Source of the DNA: Azospirillum lipoferum 4B | GTDB taxonomy: Bacteria > Pseudomonadota > Alphaproteobacteria > Azospirillales > Azospirillaceae | Direction of reading: 5' to 3' | Length of the DNA: 64,000 bases | NCBI RefSeq assembly: GCF_000283655.1 | Contig: NC_016585.1 | Span: 458,501-522,500 of the forward strand | Shown here: piece after piece, positions 25,140-32,382 of the stretch | How the letters are laid out: each line of letters begins with the position of its first letter | Position numbering within the stretch: the first letter of the stretch is position 1 | Notes under the pieces: model-generated | Told to the model about the DNA's origin: nothing | The model's input: only the letters and a program-made list of their open reading frames with translations | Database searches by the model: none | Position numbers and translations under genes: made by a program

Positions 25140-26979
25140 GCCGCGTCCCCCGGTGAAGATTCCCTCTCCCCCCCGGGGAGAGGGTCAGGGTGAGGGGGAT
25201 TCGTTTGCCGAACGATCCTCGCGGCGCGTCCCCCTCACCCCAACCCTCTCCCCGGGGGGGAGAGGGAGTAGTGTCGGGGTGGAGAAGCTTGCGCTGCTCG
25301 CCGGCGCCCTCGCCCTGCTGGTCTACGCGTTCGCCTTCGCCTCTCCCTATGGGCTGCGCGTGCTGACAGTTGCCGGTGTCTATGCGCTGGCGACCTTCGG
25401 GTTCCAGATCGTCTTCGGGCTCGGCGGCGCGTTGTCGCTCGCCCAGGGCGCCTTCTTCGGTGTCGGCGCCTATGTGACGGGCATTCTCGGCAGCCGCTAT
25501 GGGTTGGGCTTCGAGGCGACCTTTCCGCTGTCGATGCTGGTGCCGCTCCTGCTGGCGCTGCCGGTCGGGCTGGCGGTGCTGCGGCTGGAATCCCACTATT
25601 TCGCCCTGGCGACGTTGGGCATCGCGCAGGTTCTGCATTTGCTGGCGGTCAACCTGCCGGAGCTGACCGGCGGCTCCAACGGGCTGGCCGGGGTGCCGGC
25701 GGTGGTGCTGTTCGGCTGGACGGTGCCGCGCGGGCTGCCGATGGCGGCGCTGGTCTGGGGGCTGGTGGCGCTCGGCGGGCTGGTGGGGTGGCGGCTGGCG
25801 CGCGGGCGGCTCGGACGGTCGCTGACCATGCTGCGCGACGATCCGCTGGCGGCGGGAACGCTGGGGCTCGACGTCGGGCGGCTGCGGCTGGCGGCCTTCG
25901 GCATCAGCGCCCTGTTCGCCGGTGCGGCCGGAGCGCTGGCGGTCCACACCCAGCGCGTCGTCTCGCCGGAGGTGCTGGAGTTCCCGGTCATGGTCTCCAT
26001 CCTCACCATCGCCATCGTCGGCGGGCGGGGGCGGATGGCCGGCGCGGTGCTGGGTGCCGTGCTGCTGCTGCATCTGCCGGAATGGTTCCGCTTTCTGGAG
26101 CGCGGCTATCTGGTCGTCTATGGCGCGGCGTTGCTGCTGACCGTGCTGCTGGCGCCCGACGGGCTGACCGGACTGCTCGACCGTGCCGCCGGCCGCCTGT
26201 TCGGCCGTCCGGCCCGTGCCCTGCCGGAGGCGCGCGAACCGCCGCCGCCCGTTGCCATAGACGGGATGACGGTGGAGGAACTGGTCAAGTCCTTCGGCGG
26301 CGTGCGGGCGGTGGACGGCGTTTCGCTGGAGTTGCGGCCGGGCGGCATCACCGGGCTGATCGGCCCCAACGGGTCGGGCAAGACGACGGTCATCAACCTG
26401 CTGTCGGGGCTGGAGCGGCCGGATGCCGGGCGGGTGTGGCTCGGCGGACGGGACGTCACCGGTGCCCGCGCCGACCGTCTGGCCCGTGCCGGGCTGGCCC
26501 GCAGCTTCCAGGCGGCGATCCTGCCGGAAGGGGCCGGCGTGCTGGACGCAGTGGCCGCCGCCCGCCTTGCCGTCGATCCCGACGCGGCGACGGCGGAGGC
26601 GCATGCCCGCTGGGCGCTCGACCGGCTGGGAGTCGGCGAGCTTGCCGGGCAGGGCTGCGACGGGTTGCCGGCGGCGCTGCGGCGGCGGGTGGAACTGGCC
26701 CGCGCCCTGGTCCGCCGGCCCGCCGTGCTGCTGCTGGACGAGCCCGCCGCCGGGCTGACCGACGGCGAGAAGGCGGAACTTGCCGCCCTGCTGCGCGAAC
26801 TGGCGGGGGAGGGGATGGCGGTCCTGCTGGTGGAGCATGACATGGGCTTCCTGTTGCCCTTGGCCGGCCGGGTGCTGTGCCTCGACCGTGGGCAGGTGAT
26901 CTATGACGGCCTGGCCGATGGGGTGCGCCGGGATGCGACGGTGGCGGCGGCCTATCTCGGCCGGGCAGGAACCGCATGA
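25132..26979 (+). CDS. LivM-LivG fusion: ABC permease joined to ATPase
   Basis: A 615-residue fusion. Residues about 50-350 form a LivM-type permease (LALLVYAFAFASPYGLRVLTV, then FQIVFGLGGALSLAQGAFFGVG, and the coupling loop MLRDDPLAAGTLGLDV). Residues about 380-610 form a LivG-type ATPase with Walker A GPNGSGKTT near residue 410, Walker B VLLLDEPAAGL and the switch histidine in LLVEHDMG. The ABC signature is degenerate (LPAALRRRVELARAL in place of an LSGGQ-like motif). Residues about 11-46 are encoded by a palindromic repeat without stops. The GTG at 25132 overlaps the livH stop. A GTG at 25279, after the repeat and preceded by GAGGGAG supplied by the repeat, is an equally possible start and would remove those residues. 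Confidence 0.85.
   Translation: MAEPRPPVKIPSPPRGEGQGEGDSFAERSSRRVPLTPTLSPGGRGSSVGVEKLALLAGALALLVYAFAFASPYGLRVLTVAGVYALATFGFQIVFGLGGALSLAQGAFFGVGAYVTGILGSRYGLGFEATFPLSMLVPLLLALPVGLAVLRLESHYFALATLGIAQVLHLLAVNLPELTGGSNGLAGVPAVVLFGWTVPRGLPMAALVWGLVALGGLVGWRLARGRLGRSLTMLRDDPLAAGTLGLDVGRLRLAAFGISALFAGAAGALAVHTQRVVSPEVLEFPVMVSILTIAIVGGRGRMAGAVLGAVLLLHLPEWFRFLERGYLVVYGAALLLTVLLAPDGLTGLLDRAAGRLFGRPARALPEAREPPPPVAIDGMTVEELVKSFGGVRAVDGVSLELRPGGITGLIGPNGSGKTTVINLLSGLERPDAGRVWLGGRDVTGARADRLARAGLARSFQAAILPEGAGVLDAVAAARLAVDPDAATAEAHARWALDRLGVGELAGQGCDGLPAALRRRVELARALVRRPAVLLLDEPAAGLTDGEKAELAALLRELAGEGMAVLLVEHDMGFLLPLAGRVLCLDRGQVIYDGLADGVRRDATVAAAYLGRAGTA
25161..25267. repeat. Palindromic repeat pair inside the livM-livG reading frame
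   Basis: Left arm 25161-25200 and right arm 25228-25267 are inverted copies of 40 bases with three mismatches, separated by 27 bases. Each arm contains the hairpin CCCTCTCCCCCCCGGGGAGAGGG. All other copies in the window lie between genes. This one is in frame, and read through it encodes SPPRGEGQGEGD and PLTPTLSPGGRG, peptide strings typical of such repeats. Confidence 0.88.
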
Positions 26980-27677
26980 GCGCGCTGCTGTCCATCCGCG
27001 GCATGACCGCCGGCTATGGCGGGGCGACGGCGCTCAATGGTGTTTCGCTGAGCGTCGCGGCGGGGGAGACGGTGGCGCTGCTCGGTGCCAACGGGGCGGG
27101 AAAGTCGACGCTGCTGAAGGCGCTGCTCGGCCTCGTGCCGGCGCAGGGGGAGCTGCGCTTCGACGGCGGCGACCTTGGGCCGCTGGCGACGGAGGTGCGG
27201 GTCCGGCGCGGCATTGGCTATGTGCCGGAGGGGCGGCGGGTCTTCCCCGGCATGAGCGTGCGCGACAATCTGGAGGTCGCCGGCCTGCCCGCCGCCCGCG
27301 ACCGCGCGCAGGATGTCGAGCGCGTCTTCGCCCTGTTCCCCGATCTGGCGGTCAAGAGCCGGGACAGCGCCTGGCGCCTGTCCGGCGGCCAGCAGCAGAT
27401 GCTGAGCCTCGGCCGCGCGCTGATGGGCCGGCCGCACCTGCTGCTGCTGGACGAACCGTCGCTCGGCCTGTCGCCCAAGCTGGCCGACGAGGTGTTCGCC
27501 GCGGTCGGCCGCATCGCCGCCGCCGGCACCGCCGTGTTGCTGGCCGAACAGAGTGCGGCGCGCGCCCTGACGGTCGCCCCGCGCGCCGTCCTGCTGCGGT
27601 TGGGGCGCGTGGTGGGGGACGGGCCGGTGGCGTCGCTGTCGGATAAGGTGCTGCGCGAGGCCTTCTTCGGCGTTTAG
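26976..27677 (+). CDS. LivF-type ABC ATPase (riboswitch operon)
   Basis: A 233-residue ATPase overlapping the preceding stop by four bases (ATGA). Walker A is GANGAGKST, the Q-loop region GYVPEGRRVFPGMSV is typical of LivF, the signature is LSGGQQQMLSLGRAL, Walker B LLLLDEPSLGL and the switch region AEQSA. It is therefore a complete catalytic partner for the degenerate LivG half of the fusion protein. It is the last gene of the operon, and no thiamine biosynthesis gene follows. Confidence 0.9.
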   Translation: MSALLSIRGMTAGYGGATALNGVSLSVAAGETVALLGANGAGKSTLLKALLGLVPAQGELRFDGGDLGPLATEVRVRRGIGYVPEGRRVFPGMSVRDNLEVAGLPAARDRAQDVERVFALFPDLAVKSRDSAWRLSGGQQQMLSLGRALMGRPHLLLLDEPSLGLSPKLADEVFAAVGRIAAAGTAVLLAEQSAARALTVAPRAVLLRLGRVVGDGPVASLSDKVLREAFFGV

Positions 27678-27803
27678 CGCAAATCCCCTGCGTGTCCTGT
27701 GCAACAGGTGTCTGTCTCCTGCAACAGGATGGGCGGTTGGGCTTGCGGATGGGGGCGGGCACGGATAGCTTCGCCGCCGCAACCATCTATGGATTACCTC
27801 GTC

Positions 27804-29123
27804 ATGACCGCCCGTTCCGTCGCTTCGCTGTCCGCGCTTCTCCTGCTGGGTGTGGCGTCGGCTCCGGCGATGGCCGAACTGGTGCCGGTCGAGCCGAGCG
27901 TTCCGCCCGCCGTCTATTACGGCCTGCCGACGCCCGAGGCCGAGATCGTGGTCCCCGGTGCCCCGGCGCAGGATGCCAGGCCCGGCGACAAGCCGGCCGA
28001 GAAACAGGGAACCGCAGCGCCGGCGAAGCCGGAGGGCCCCGGCGAACTGATCGAAAGCTGGGATGGCGGCGCCGCCAAGAAGAAGGACGGCAGCTTCGCC
28101 TATTGCGTGGCCGAGGGGGAATTCACCTCCGGCCATGTGCTGATGTTCGCCCGCAGTCCGCAGGGGGAGACCAACATCGGCATCGGCATCCCCGGCGCCG
28201 ACCTGCCCAAGGGCGGCGAATGGCCGGTCACCATCGAGGTCGACAAGAAGCTGAAACGCGAACGGATCGCCATCGCCTCGCAGCCGGACATGCTGGTGGT
28301 CTCCAACGGCAAGGACGAGGAACTGGTCAATGCCCTGATGGGCGGGAACGAACTGGTGGTGTCGTCGGCCACCGACCGCATCGCCTTCAAGCTGTCCGGC
28401 ACCAAGAAGGTGCTGGGCGACCTGAGGACCTGCGTCGACAAGGGCGGCAACGTTCCGCCGATCAAGGTCGCCGCGGGCCGCCCGGCGGAGAAGAAGAACC
28501 GTCTGCCGGAAGGGCTGGACAGCCTGCTGACCGCGGCCGGCGTGCATGATGCCGAACTGGTGCCGATGGACAAGATCCCGCAGGAGCGCCGCCCGGCCGA
28601 CGTCGCCTGGCGCTTCGGCCCCATCGTCGGCGGCATCCGGGAACGCGCGGTGGGTGAGGACGCCAGGATCGACGAACTGTCGGACGGCTTCGCCGATGCC
28701 ATGAAGCAGCGGTGCGAAGGCACCCCGACCGTCAGCCTGAACCCGTCCGAACAGGCCGGTTCGGTCTGGCTGCGCACCGGCTCGGTCGATTGCGCCATGC
28801 CCCAGGGCACGCTGCACGTCACGCTGAACTTCCTGCTGTCGCAGCGCCGCCTGTTCACCGTGATCTTCCACGAGGCGGCCGAACCGGACTTCGCGCTGGC
28901 CGACAAGGTGCGCGACAACCTCGCCCATGTCCTGCGCCGCGCCGGCACCGCTCCGGCCACGGCACCGGGGGACGCCGCATCCGTCACACCGCCCGCCACT
29001 CCGCCGGCCACACCGCCCGCCGCACCGCCGGCAGCCGAGGCCGCTCCCCCCGCCGCATCTCAGGCGGGCTCCGCTCCTCCCACGGTGAAACCGCAGGCGA
29101 AGCCGCAGCCGGGCAAGCCCTGA
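27804..29123 (+). CDS. Exported protein with Pro/Ala-rich tail, unknown function
   Basis: About 439 residues. The signal peptide is MTARSVASLSALLLLGVASAPAMA. An acidic/proline linker follows, then a beta-rich domain (about residues 85-210: AYCVAEGEF ... NALMGGNELVV ... GTKKVLGDLRTC) resembling the small exported protein at 11303-11785. Next comes a second helical-plus-strand domain (about 230-385) with three cysteines, and a final low-complexity tail of about 50 residues built from P, A and T with a basic PKPQAKPQPGKP-like end. An ATG five codons upstream (27789) is also possible; neither has a strong ribosome site. A short inverted motif CCTGTGCAACAGG (about 27695-27707) lies upstream. Periplasmic or surface location is likely, and the role is unknown. 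Confidence 0.65.
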   Translation: MTARSVASLSALLLLGVASAPAMAELVPVEPSVPPAVYYGLPTPEAEIVVPGAPAQDARPGDKPAEKQGTAAPAKPEGPGELIESWDGGAAKKKDGSFAYCVAEGEFTSGHVLMFARSPQGETNIGIGIPGADLPKGGEWPVTIEVDKKLKRERIAIASQPDMLVVSNGKDEELVNALMGGNELVVSSATDRIAFKLSGTKKVLGDLRTCVDKGGNVPPIKVAAGRPAEKKNRLPEGLDSLLTAAGVHDAELVPMDKIPQERRPADVAWRFGPIVGGIRERAVGEDARIDELSDGFADAMKQRCEGTPTVSLNPSEQAGSVWLRTGSVDCAMPQGTLHVTLNFLLSQRRLFTVIFHEAAEPDFALADKVRDNLAHVLRRAGTAPATAPGDAASVTPPATPPATPPAAPPAAEAAPPAASQAGSAPPTVKPQAKPQPGKP

Positions 29124-29296
29124 CGCCTCTTGGGGCTGGCCTGCCGCCGCCGGCTTCCCGTGCCGCCGCTTTCCGGAAATGTACTGAACATGGCTTTCTG
29201 CGGTCGGGACTTCACGGGAAGTCGTCGACCGTCGATGGCTGGCGCGGCCGCCATGTGCTCCGCGTACAAAACAATCCGCTATCACCATTGTATGCG

Positions 29297-29326
29297 TTGA
29301 CCGGCCGGGCGGGGCGGGCGTACTTT
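29297..29326 (+). promoter_or_regulatory. Likely sigma-70 promoter of the NMT1-type transporter/catabolic operon
   Basis: TTGACC at 29297-29302 and TACTTT at 29321-29326 are separated by 18 bases. The operon's first ATG is at 29394. The -10 hexamer runs into the palindrome at 29324-29343, the arrangement expected for repression. Confidence 0.5.
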
Positions 29327-29343
29327 TAACCAGCCGGTTAAAA
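29324..29343. promoter_or_regulatory. Perfect palindromic operator, probable TetR site
   Basis: TTTTAACC-AGCC-GGTTAAAA is an exact inverted repeat with 8-base arms and a 4-base spacer in DNA that is otherwise very GC-rich. It overlaps the putative -10 element of the operon that ends with a TetR-family gene (37192-37881). Size and symmetry suit a TetR dimer. No second copy was seen in the window. Confidence 0.75.
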
Positions 29344-29393
29344 CATTGCGGCCGCTCCCTCGGCTGCCTGAGCCCGCCGGCCGGAGAAGACGC

Positions 29394-30203
29394 ATGGAAC
29401 GTCGCTCACGCTCGGGCGCAGCGCTGCGCCTGCTCAATTCCGACTGGGTCCGCCCCATCCTGCTGATGGTCATCCTGCTGGTTCTGTGGGATCTGTCGGT
29501 CCGGCTGTTCGGGGTGCCCGCCTATCTGGTGCCGAAGCCCGGCGATGTCGTGCTGGCGATGATCGATGAATGGCCGCGGCTGCTGTCCGAATCCGTCCCG
29601 ACCTTCACGGCGACGCTGGGCGGCTTTGCGCTGTCGGTCCTGTTCGGCATTCCCATCGCGATGCTGATCGCCGGATCGCGCACGGTGGAGGCCTATGTCT
29701 ACCCGCTGCTGGTCTTCTCGCAGTCGATCCCCAAGGTCGCCATCGCGCCGCTGTTCGTGGTGTGGTTCGGCTTCGGCCTGATGCCGAAGGTGATCGCCGC
29801 CTTCCTGCTGGGCTTCTTTCCCGTCGTCGTCTCGGCGGTGCAGGGCTTCAAGTCGGTGGATGGCGAGATGATGGATCTGGCCCGCTCGATGAAGGCGTCG
29901 CGGCTGCAGACCTTCCGGATGGTCAGCCTGCCGCATGCGCTGCCGGCGATCTTCGCGGGCCTGAAGGTCTCCATCACCCTGGCGGTGGTGGGGGCGGTGG
30001 TCGGCGAATTCGTCGGCTCCAACTCCGGCATCGGCTTCGTCCTGCAACGCTCCATCGGCAATTTCGAACTGCCCTTGATGTTCGCGGCGCTGACCGTGCT
30101 GGCATTGATGGGCGTGCTGCTGTTCTGGGTCATCGACGTGCTGGAACGCTTCGCCATCCCCTGGCATGCCAGCCAGCGCGACAAGTTCAGCCCCACCGTC
30201 TGA
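29394..30203 (+). CDS. NMT1/Tau-type ABC importer permease
   Basis: A 269-residue inner-membrane permease of the SsuC/TauC/ThiX family. It has six helices. The coupling motif is in DLARSMKASRLQTFRMVSLPHALPAIFAGLK (the EAA loop, residues about 160-190), followed by VGEFVGSNSGIGFVL. GGAGAAG four bases before the ATG at 29394 sets the start. It is the first gene of an eight-gene unit with its binding protein and ATPase next. Members import sulfonates, nitrate, pyrimidine precursors of thiamine or other small anions and bases; the ligand here is unknown. Confidence 0.87.
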   Translation: MERRSRSGAALRLLNSDWVRPILLMVILLVLWDLSVRLFGVPAYLVPKPGDVVLAMIDEWPRLLSESVPTFTATLGGFALSVLFGIPIAMLIAGSRTVEAYVYPLLVFSQSIPKVAIAPLFVVWFGFGLMPKVIAAFLLGFFPVVVSAVQGFKSVDGEMMDLARSMKASRLQTFRMVSLPHALPAIFAGLKVSITLAVVGAVVGEFVGSNSGIGFVLQRSIGNFELPLMFAALTVLALMGVLLFWVIDVLERFAIPWHASQRDKFSPTV

Positions 30204-30299
30204 CGTCAGTCCAAAACCCGATTCACCGACAAGAACCCCGACGCCGCACAGCGCCGGCCGACGGGGCGATCCACCACCCATGGGAGGACACCGGTCGTG

Positions 30300-31316
30300 A
30301 TGAAGAAAACCATCGTCGCGGCGCTCTGCGCCTTTGCCGCCTCCACCTTGCCGGCGCAGGCCGCCGACAAGGTGACGCTGATGCTGAACTGGTACGTCTA
30401 CGGCGAACACGCGCCCTTCTATTACGGCAAGGACAAGGGCTTGTACGAGGCCGAAGGCATCGACCTGGAAATCCAGGAGGGCCGCGGCTCGGCGATCACC
30501 ACCCAACTGGTCGCTGCCAAGGGCGTCACCTTCGGCTATGTCGACGTGCCGACCATGATCAAGGCCGCGGTGAAGGGCGCGCCGGTGACCTCGCCGGGCG
30601 TGCTGCTGCAGACCAGCCCGATGTCGGCGATGGGCTTCAGCGACAAGAACATCCGCAAGCCGGAAGACATCAAGAACCGCATCGTCGCCATGACGCCGGG
30701 CGACAGCATGTCCCAGATCTGGCCGCTGTTCCTGAAGAAGACCGGCCTGAAGGAGCGTGACTTCGAAGTGGTGTCGGGCGACGCCCAGACCAAGCTGAAC
30801 GCCGTCATCAACGGACAGGCCGATTTGCTGCTGGGCTATGTCATGGACCAGAGCATGAAGATCAAGGACGCCACCGGCAAGTCGGTGACGCCGATCCGCT
30901 TCGCCGATTACGGCGTCAACATGGTCTCGTCGGGCATCATCGCCAACACCGACACGCTGAAGGACAACCCCGACCTCGTCCGCCGCTTCATGGCCGCCAC
31001 CACCAAGGCGGTGGAGGAGGCGGAGAAGGCGCCGAAGGAGGCCGCGGCTGCAATCCTGAAGGCCAACCCCAAGGGCGGCAAGCCCGACACCCTGCAGGAG
31101 GGCTTCGAGCTGACCATCCCGCTCTACCGCACCAAGGAGACGCAGGGCATGCGGCCCTTCCAGGTCACCGACGCCAACATGAAGGAGACGGTGGAGCTGC
31201 TGGTCGAATATGGCGGGCTGGACGCCTCGGCCAAGGAGAACCCCAAGCGCTTCTACACCCGCGACTTCCTGCCGGCCGACCCCGCGGCGAAGGCGATGAA
31301 CGCCGCCGCCAAGTGA
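30300..31316 (+). CDS. NMT1/THI5-like ABC binding protein
   Basis: A 338-residue periplasmic binding protein with signal peptide MKKTIVAALCAFAASTLPAQAA. The mature start VTLMLNWYVYGEHAPFYYGKDKGLYEAEGIDLEI is the NMT1 family hallmark, including the aromatic and His ligand-site positions seen in pyrimidine-precursor and sulfonate binders. GSAITTQLVAAKGVTFGYVD and MTPGDSMSQIWPLFL line the cleft. A GTG one codon before the ATG is an alternative start; GGGAGG precedes both. The ligand is not decided by sequence. The downstream sugar-acid-type enzymes suggest a carbon source, whereas the family suggests a small heterocycle or anion. Confidence 0.85.
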   Translation: MKKTIVAALCAFAASTLPAQAADKVTLMLNWYVYGEHAPFYYGKDKGLYEAEGIDLEIQEGRGSAITTQLVAAKGVTFGYVDVPTMIKAAVKGAPVTSPGVLLQTSPMSAMGFSDKNIRKPEDIKNRIVAMTPGDSMSQIWPLFLKKTGLKERDFEVVSGDAQTKLNAVINGQADLLLGYVMDQSMKIKDATGKSVTPIRFADYGVNMVSSGIIANTDTLKDNPDLVRRFMAATTKAVEEAEKAPKEAAAAILKANPKGGKPDTLQEGFELTIPLYRTKETQGMRPFQVTDANMKETVELLVEYGGLDASAKENPKRFYTRDFLPADPAAKAMNAAAK

Positions 31317-31365
31317 CCGACCCGTGGTGACTGACCGGCCCCCCGCAAGGCACGACGAGGAGAGC

Positions 31366-32190
31366 ATGGCACAGCCTCAGTTGAAACTGGTGGGCGAGGC
31401 GGAAACGCAGCGCCTGTCCGGCGCGCCGCTGATCCGCATCGACGGCGTGAGCAAGACCTACCGCAGCCGCGACGGCGAGGTGCCGTCGCTCCACCCCATC
31501 AGCTTCGACGTGCGGCCGGGGGAGTTCCTGGTGGTGGTCGGCCCGTCCGGCTGCGGCAAGTCCACCCTGCTGAAGATGCTGGCCGGGCTGCTGCCGGTCA
31601 CCAGCGGCACCATCAGCATCGAAGGCGACGTGGTGACCGAGCCGCACGACGACACCGGCATCGTCTTCCAGAGCCCGACCCTGCTGGCCTGGAGGTCGGT
31701 GCTGCGCAACATCATGCTGCCGGTGGAAATCCGCCGCCTGCCGCGGGAGCGCTACCTGGAGCGCGCGCACAAGCTGATCGGGATGACCGGGCTGACGGGG
31801 TTCGAGAACAAATACCCCTGGCAGCTGTCGGGCGGCATGCAGCAGCGCGCCGCCCTGTGCCGGGCGCTGGTGCACGACCCGAAGATCCTGCTGATGGACG
31901 AGCCGTTCGGCGCGCTCGACGCCATGACCAGGGAGCGGATGAATGTCGAGCTGCAGCGCATCCAGTTCGAGACCGGCAAGACGGTGATCCTGATCACCCA
32001 CTCCATCCCCGAAGCGGTGTTCCTGGCCGACCGGGTGATGGTGATGTCGGAACGCCCCGGCACCATCGCCGCCACCTACGAGGTCCCGCTGGAGCGCCCG
32101 CGGACGCTGGACGTCATGGGCGACCCGGTTTTCATCCAGCTGACCCAAACCATTCGCAAGCATTTCGCGGCGCAGGGGCATCTGGATTAG
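31366..32190 (+). CDS. ABC importer ATPase (Ssu/Tau/ThiZ type)
   Basis: A 274-residue ATPase with Walker A GPSGCGKST, Q-loop VFQSPTLLAWRSV (the tryptophan after the Q-loop is typical of the taurine/sulfonate group), signature LSGGMQQRAALCRAL, Walker [13 protein letters not shown] and switch LITHSIPEAVFLADRV. The start at 31366 follows a GAGGAGAG site. It completes the importer with the two preceding genes. Confidence 0.9.
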   Translation: MAQPQLKLVGEAETQRLSGAPLIRIDGVSKTYRSRDGEVPSLHPISFDVRPGEFLVVVGPSGCGKSTLLKMLAGLLPVTSGTISIEGDVVTEPHDDTGIVFQSPTLLAWRSVLRNIMLPVEIRRLPRERYLERAHKLIGMTGLTGFENKYPWQLSGGMQQRAALCRALVHDPKILLMDEPFGALDAMTRERMNVELQRIQFETGKTVILITHSIPEAVFLADRVMVMSERPGTIAATYEVPLERPRTLDVMGDPVFIQLTQTIRKHFAAQGHLD

Positions 32191-32204
32191 GCGCCGGCTG
32201 CGAT

Positions 32205-32354
32205 TGCCCCCTCCCTAACCCTCTCCCGCCCTCGGTCGGCCGAAGGCCGATCCGATCGCGGGAGAGGGAACTCCGCCACCTTGCGAATCCTCCCCTCTCC
32301 CGCGAAGCGGGGGAGGGAGGGACCCGCGGCGAAGCCGTGGGAGGGAGGGGGCAT
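32205..32354. repeat. Palindromic repeat pair within an operon
   Basis: Left half CCCCTCCCTAACCCTCTCCC with an internal hairpin GGTCGGCCGAAGGCCGATCC, and right half CCTCTCCCGCGAAGCGGGGG ending GAGGGAGGGGGCAT. The outer ends are inverted copies. It separates the transporter ATPase gene from the enolase-type gene and could trim or stabilise the upstream transcript. Confidence 0.8.
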
Positions 32355-32382
32355 GCCCCATCACCACGAAAGACTCTCAACC

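Noticed and set aside
29124-29393. A second TPP riboswitch before the NMT1-type importer
   Set aside because: NMT1-type importers are often thiamine-linked, so I looked for CTGAGA and the P4/P5 core here. Neither is present; the region holds a promoter and a palindrome instead.
29394-32190. Assignment as a taurine or alkanesulfonate importer
   Set aside because: The transporter family fits, but no sulfonate-cleaving oxygenase is linked and the downstream enzymes are of sugar-acid type, so the substrate is left open.
32281-32382. N-terminal extension of the enolase-type protein (MRILPSPAKRGREG...)
   Set aside because: These residues come from translating the palindromic repeat; the ATG at 32383 starts the conserved capping domain.
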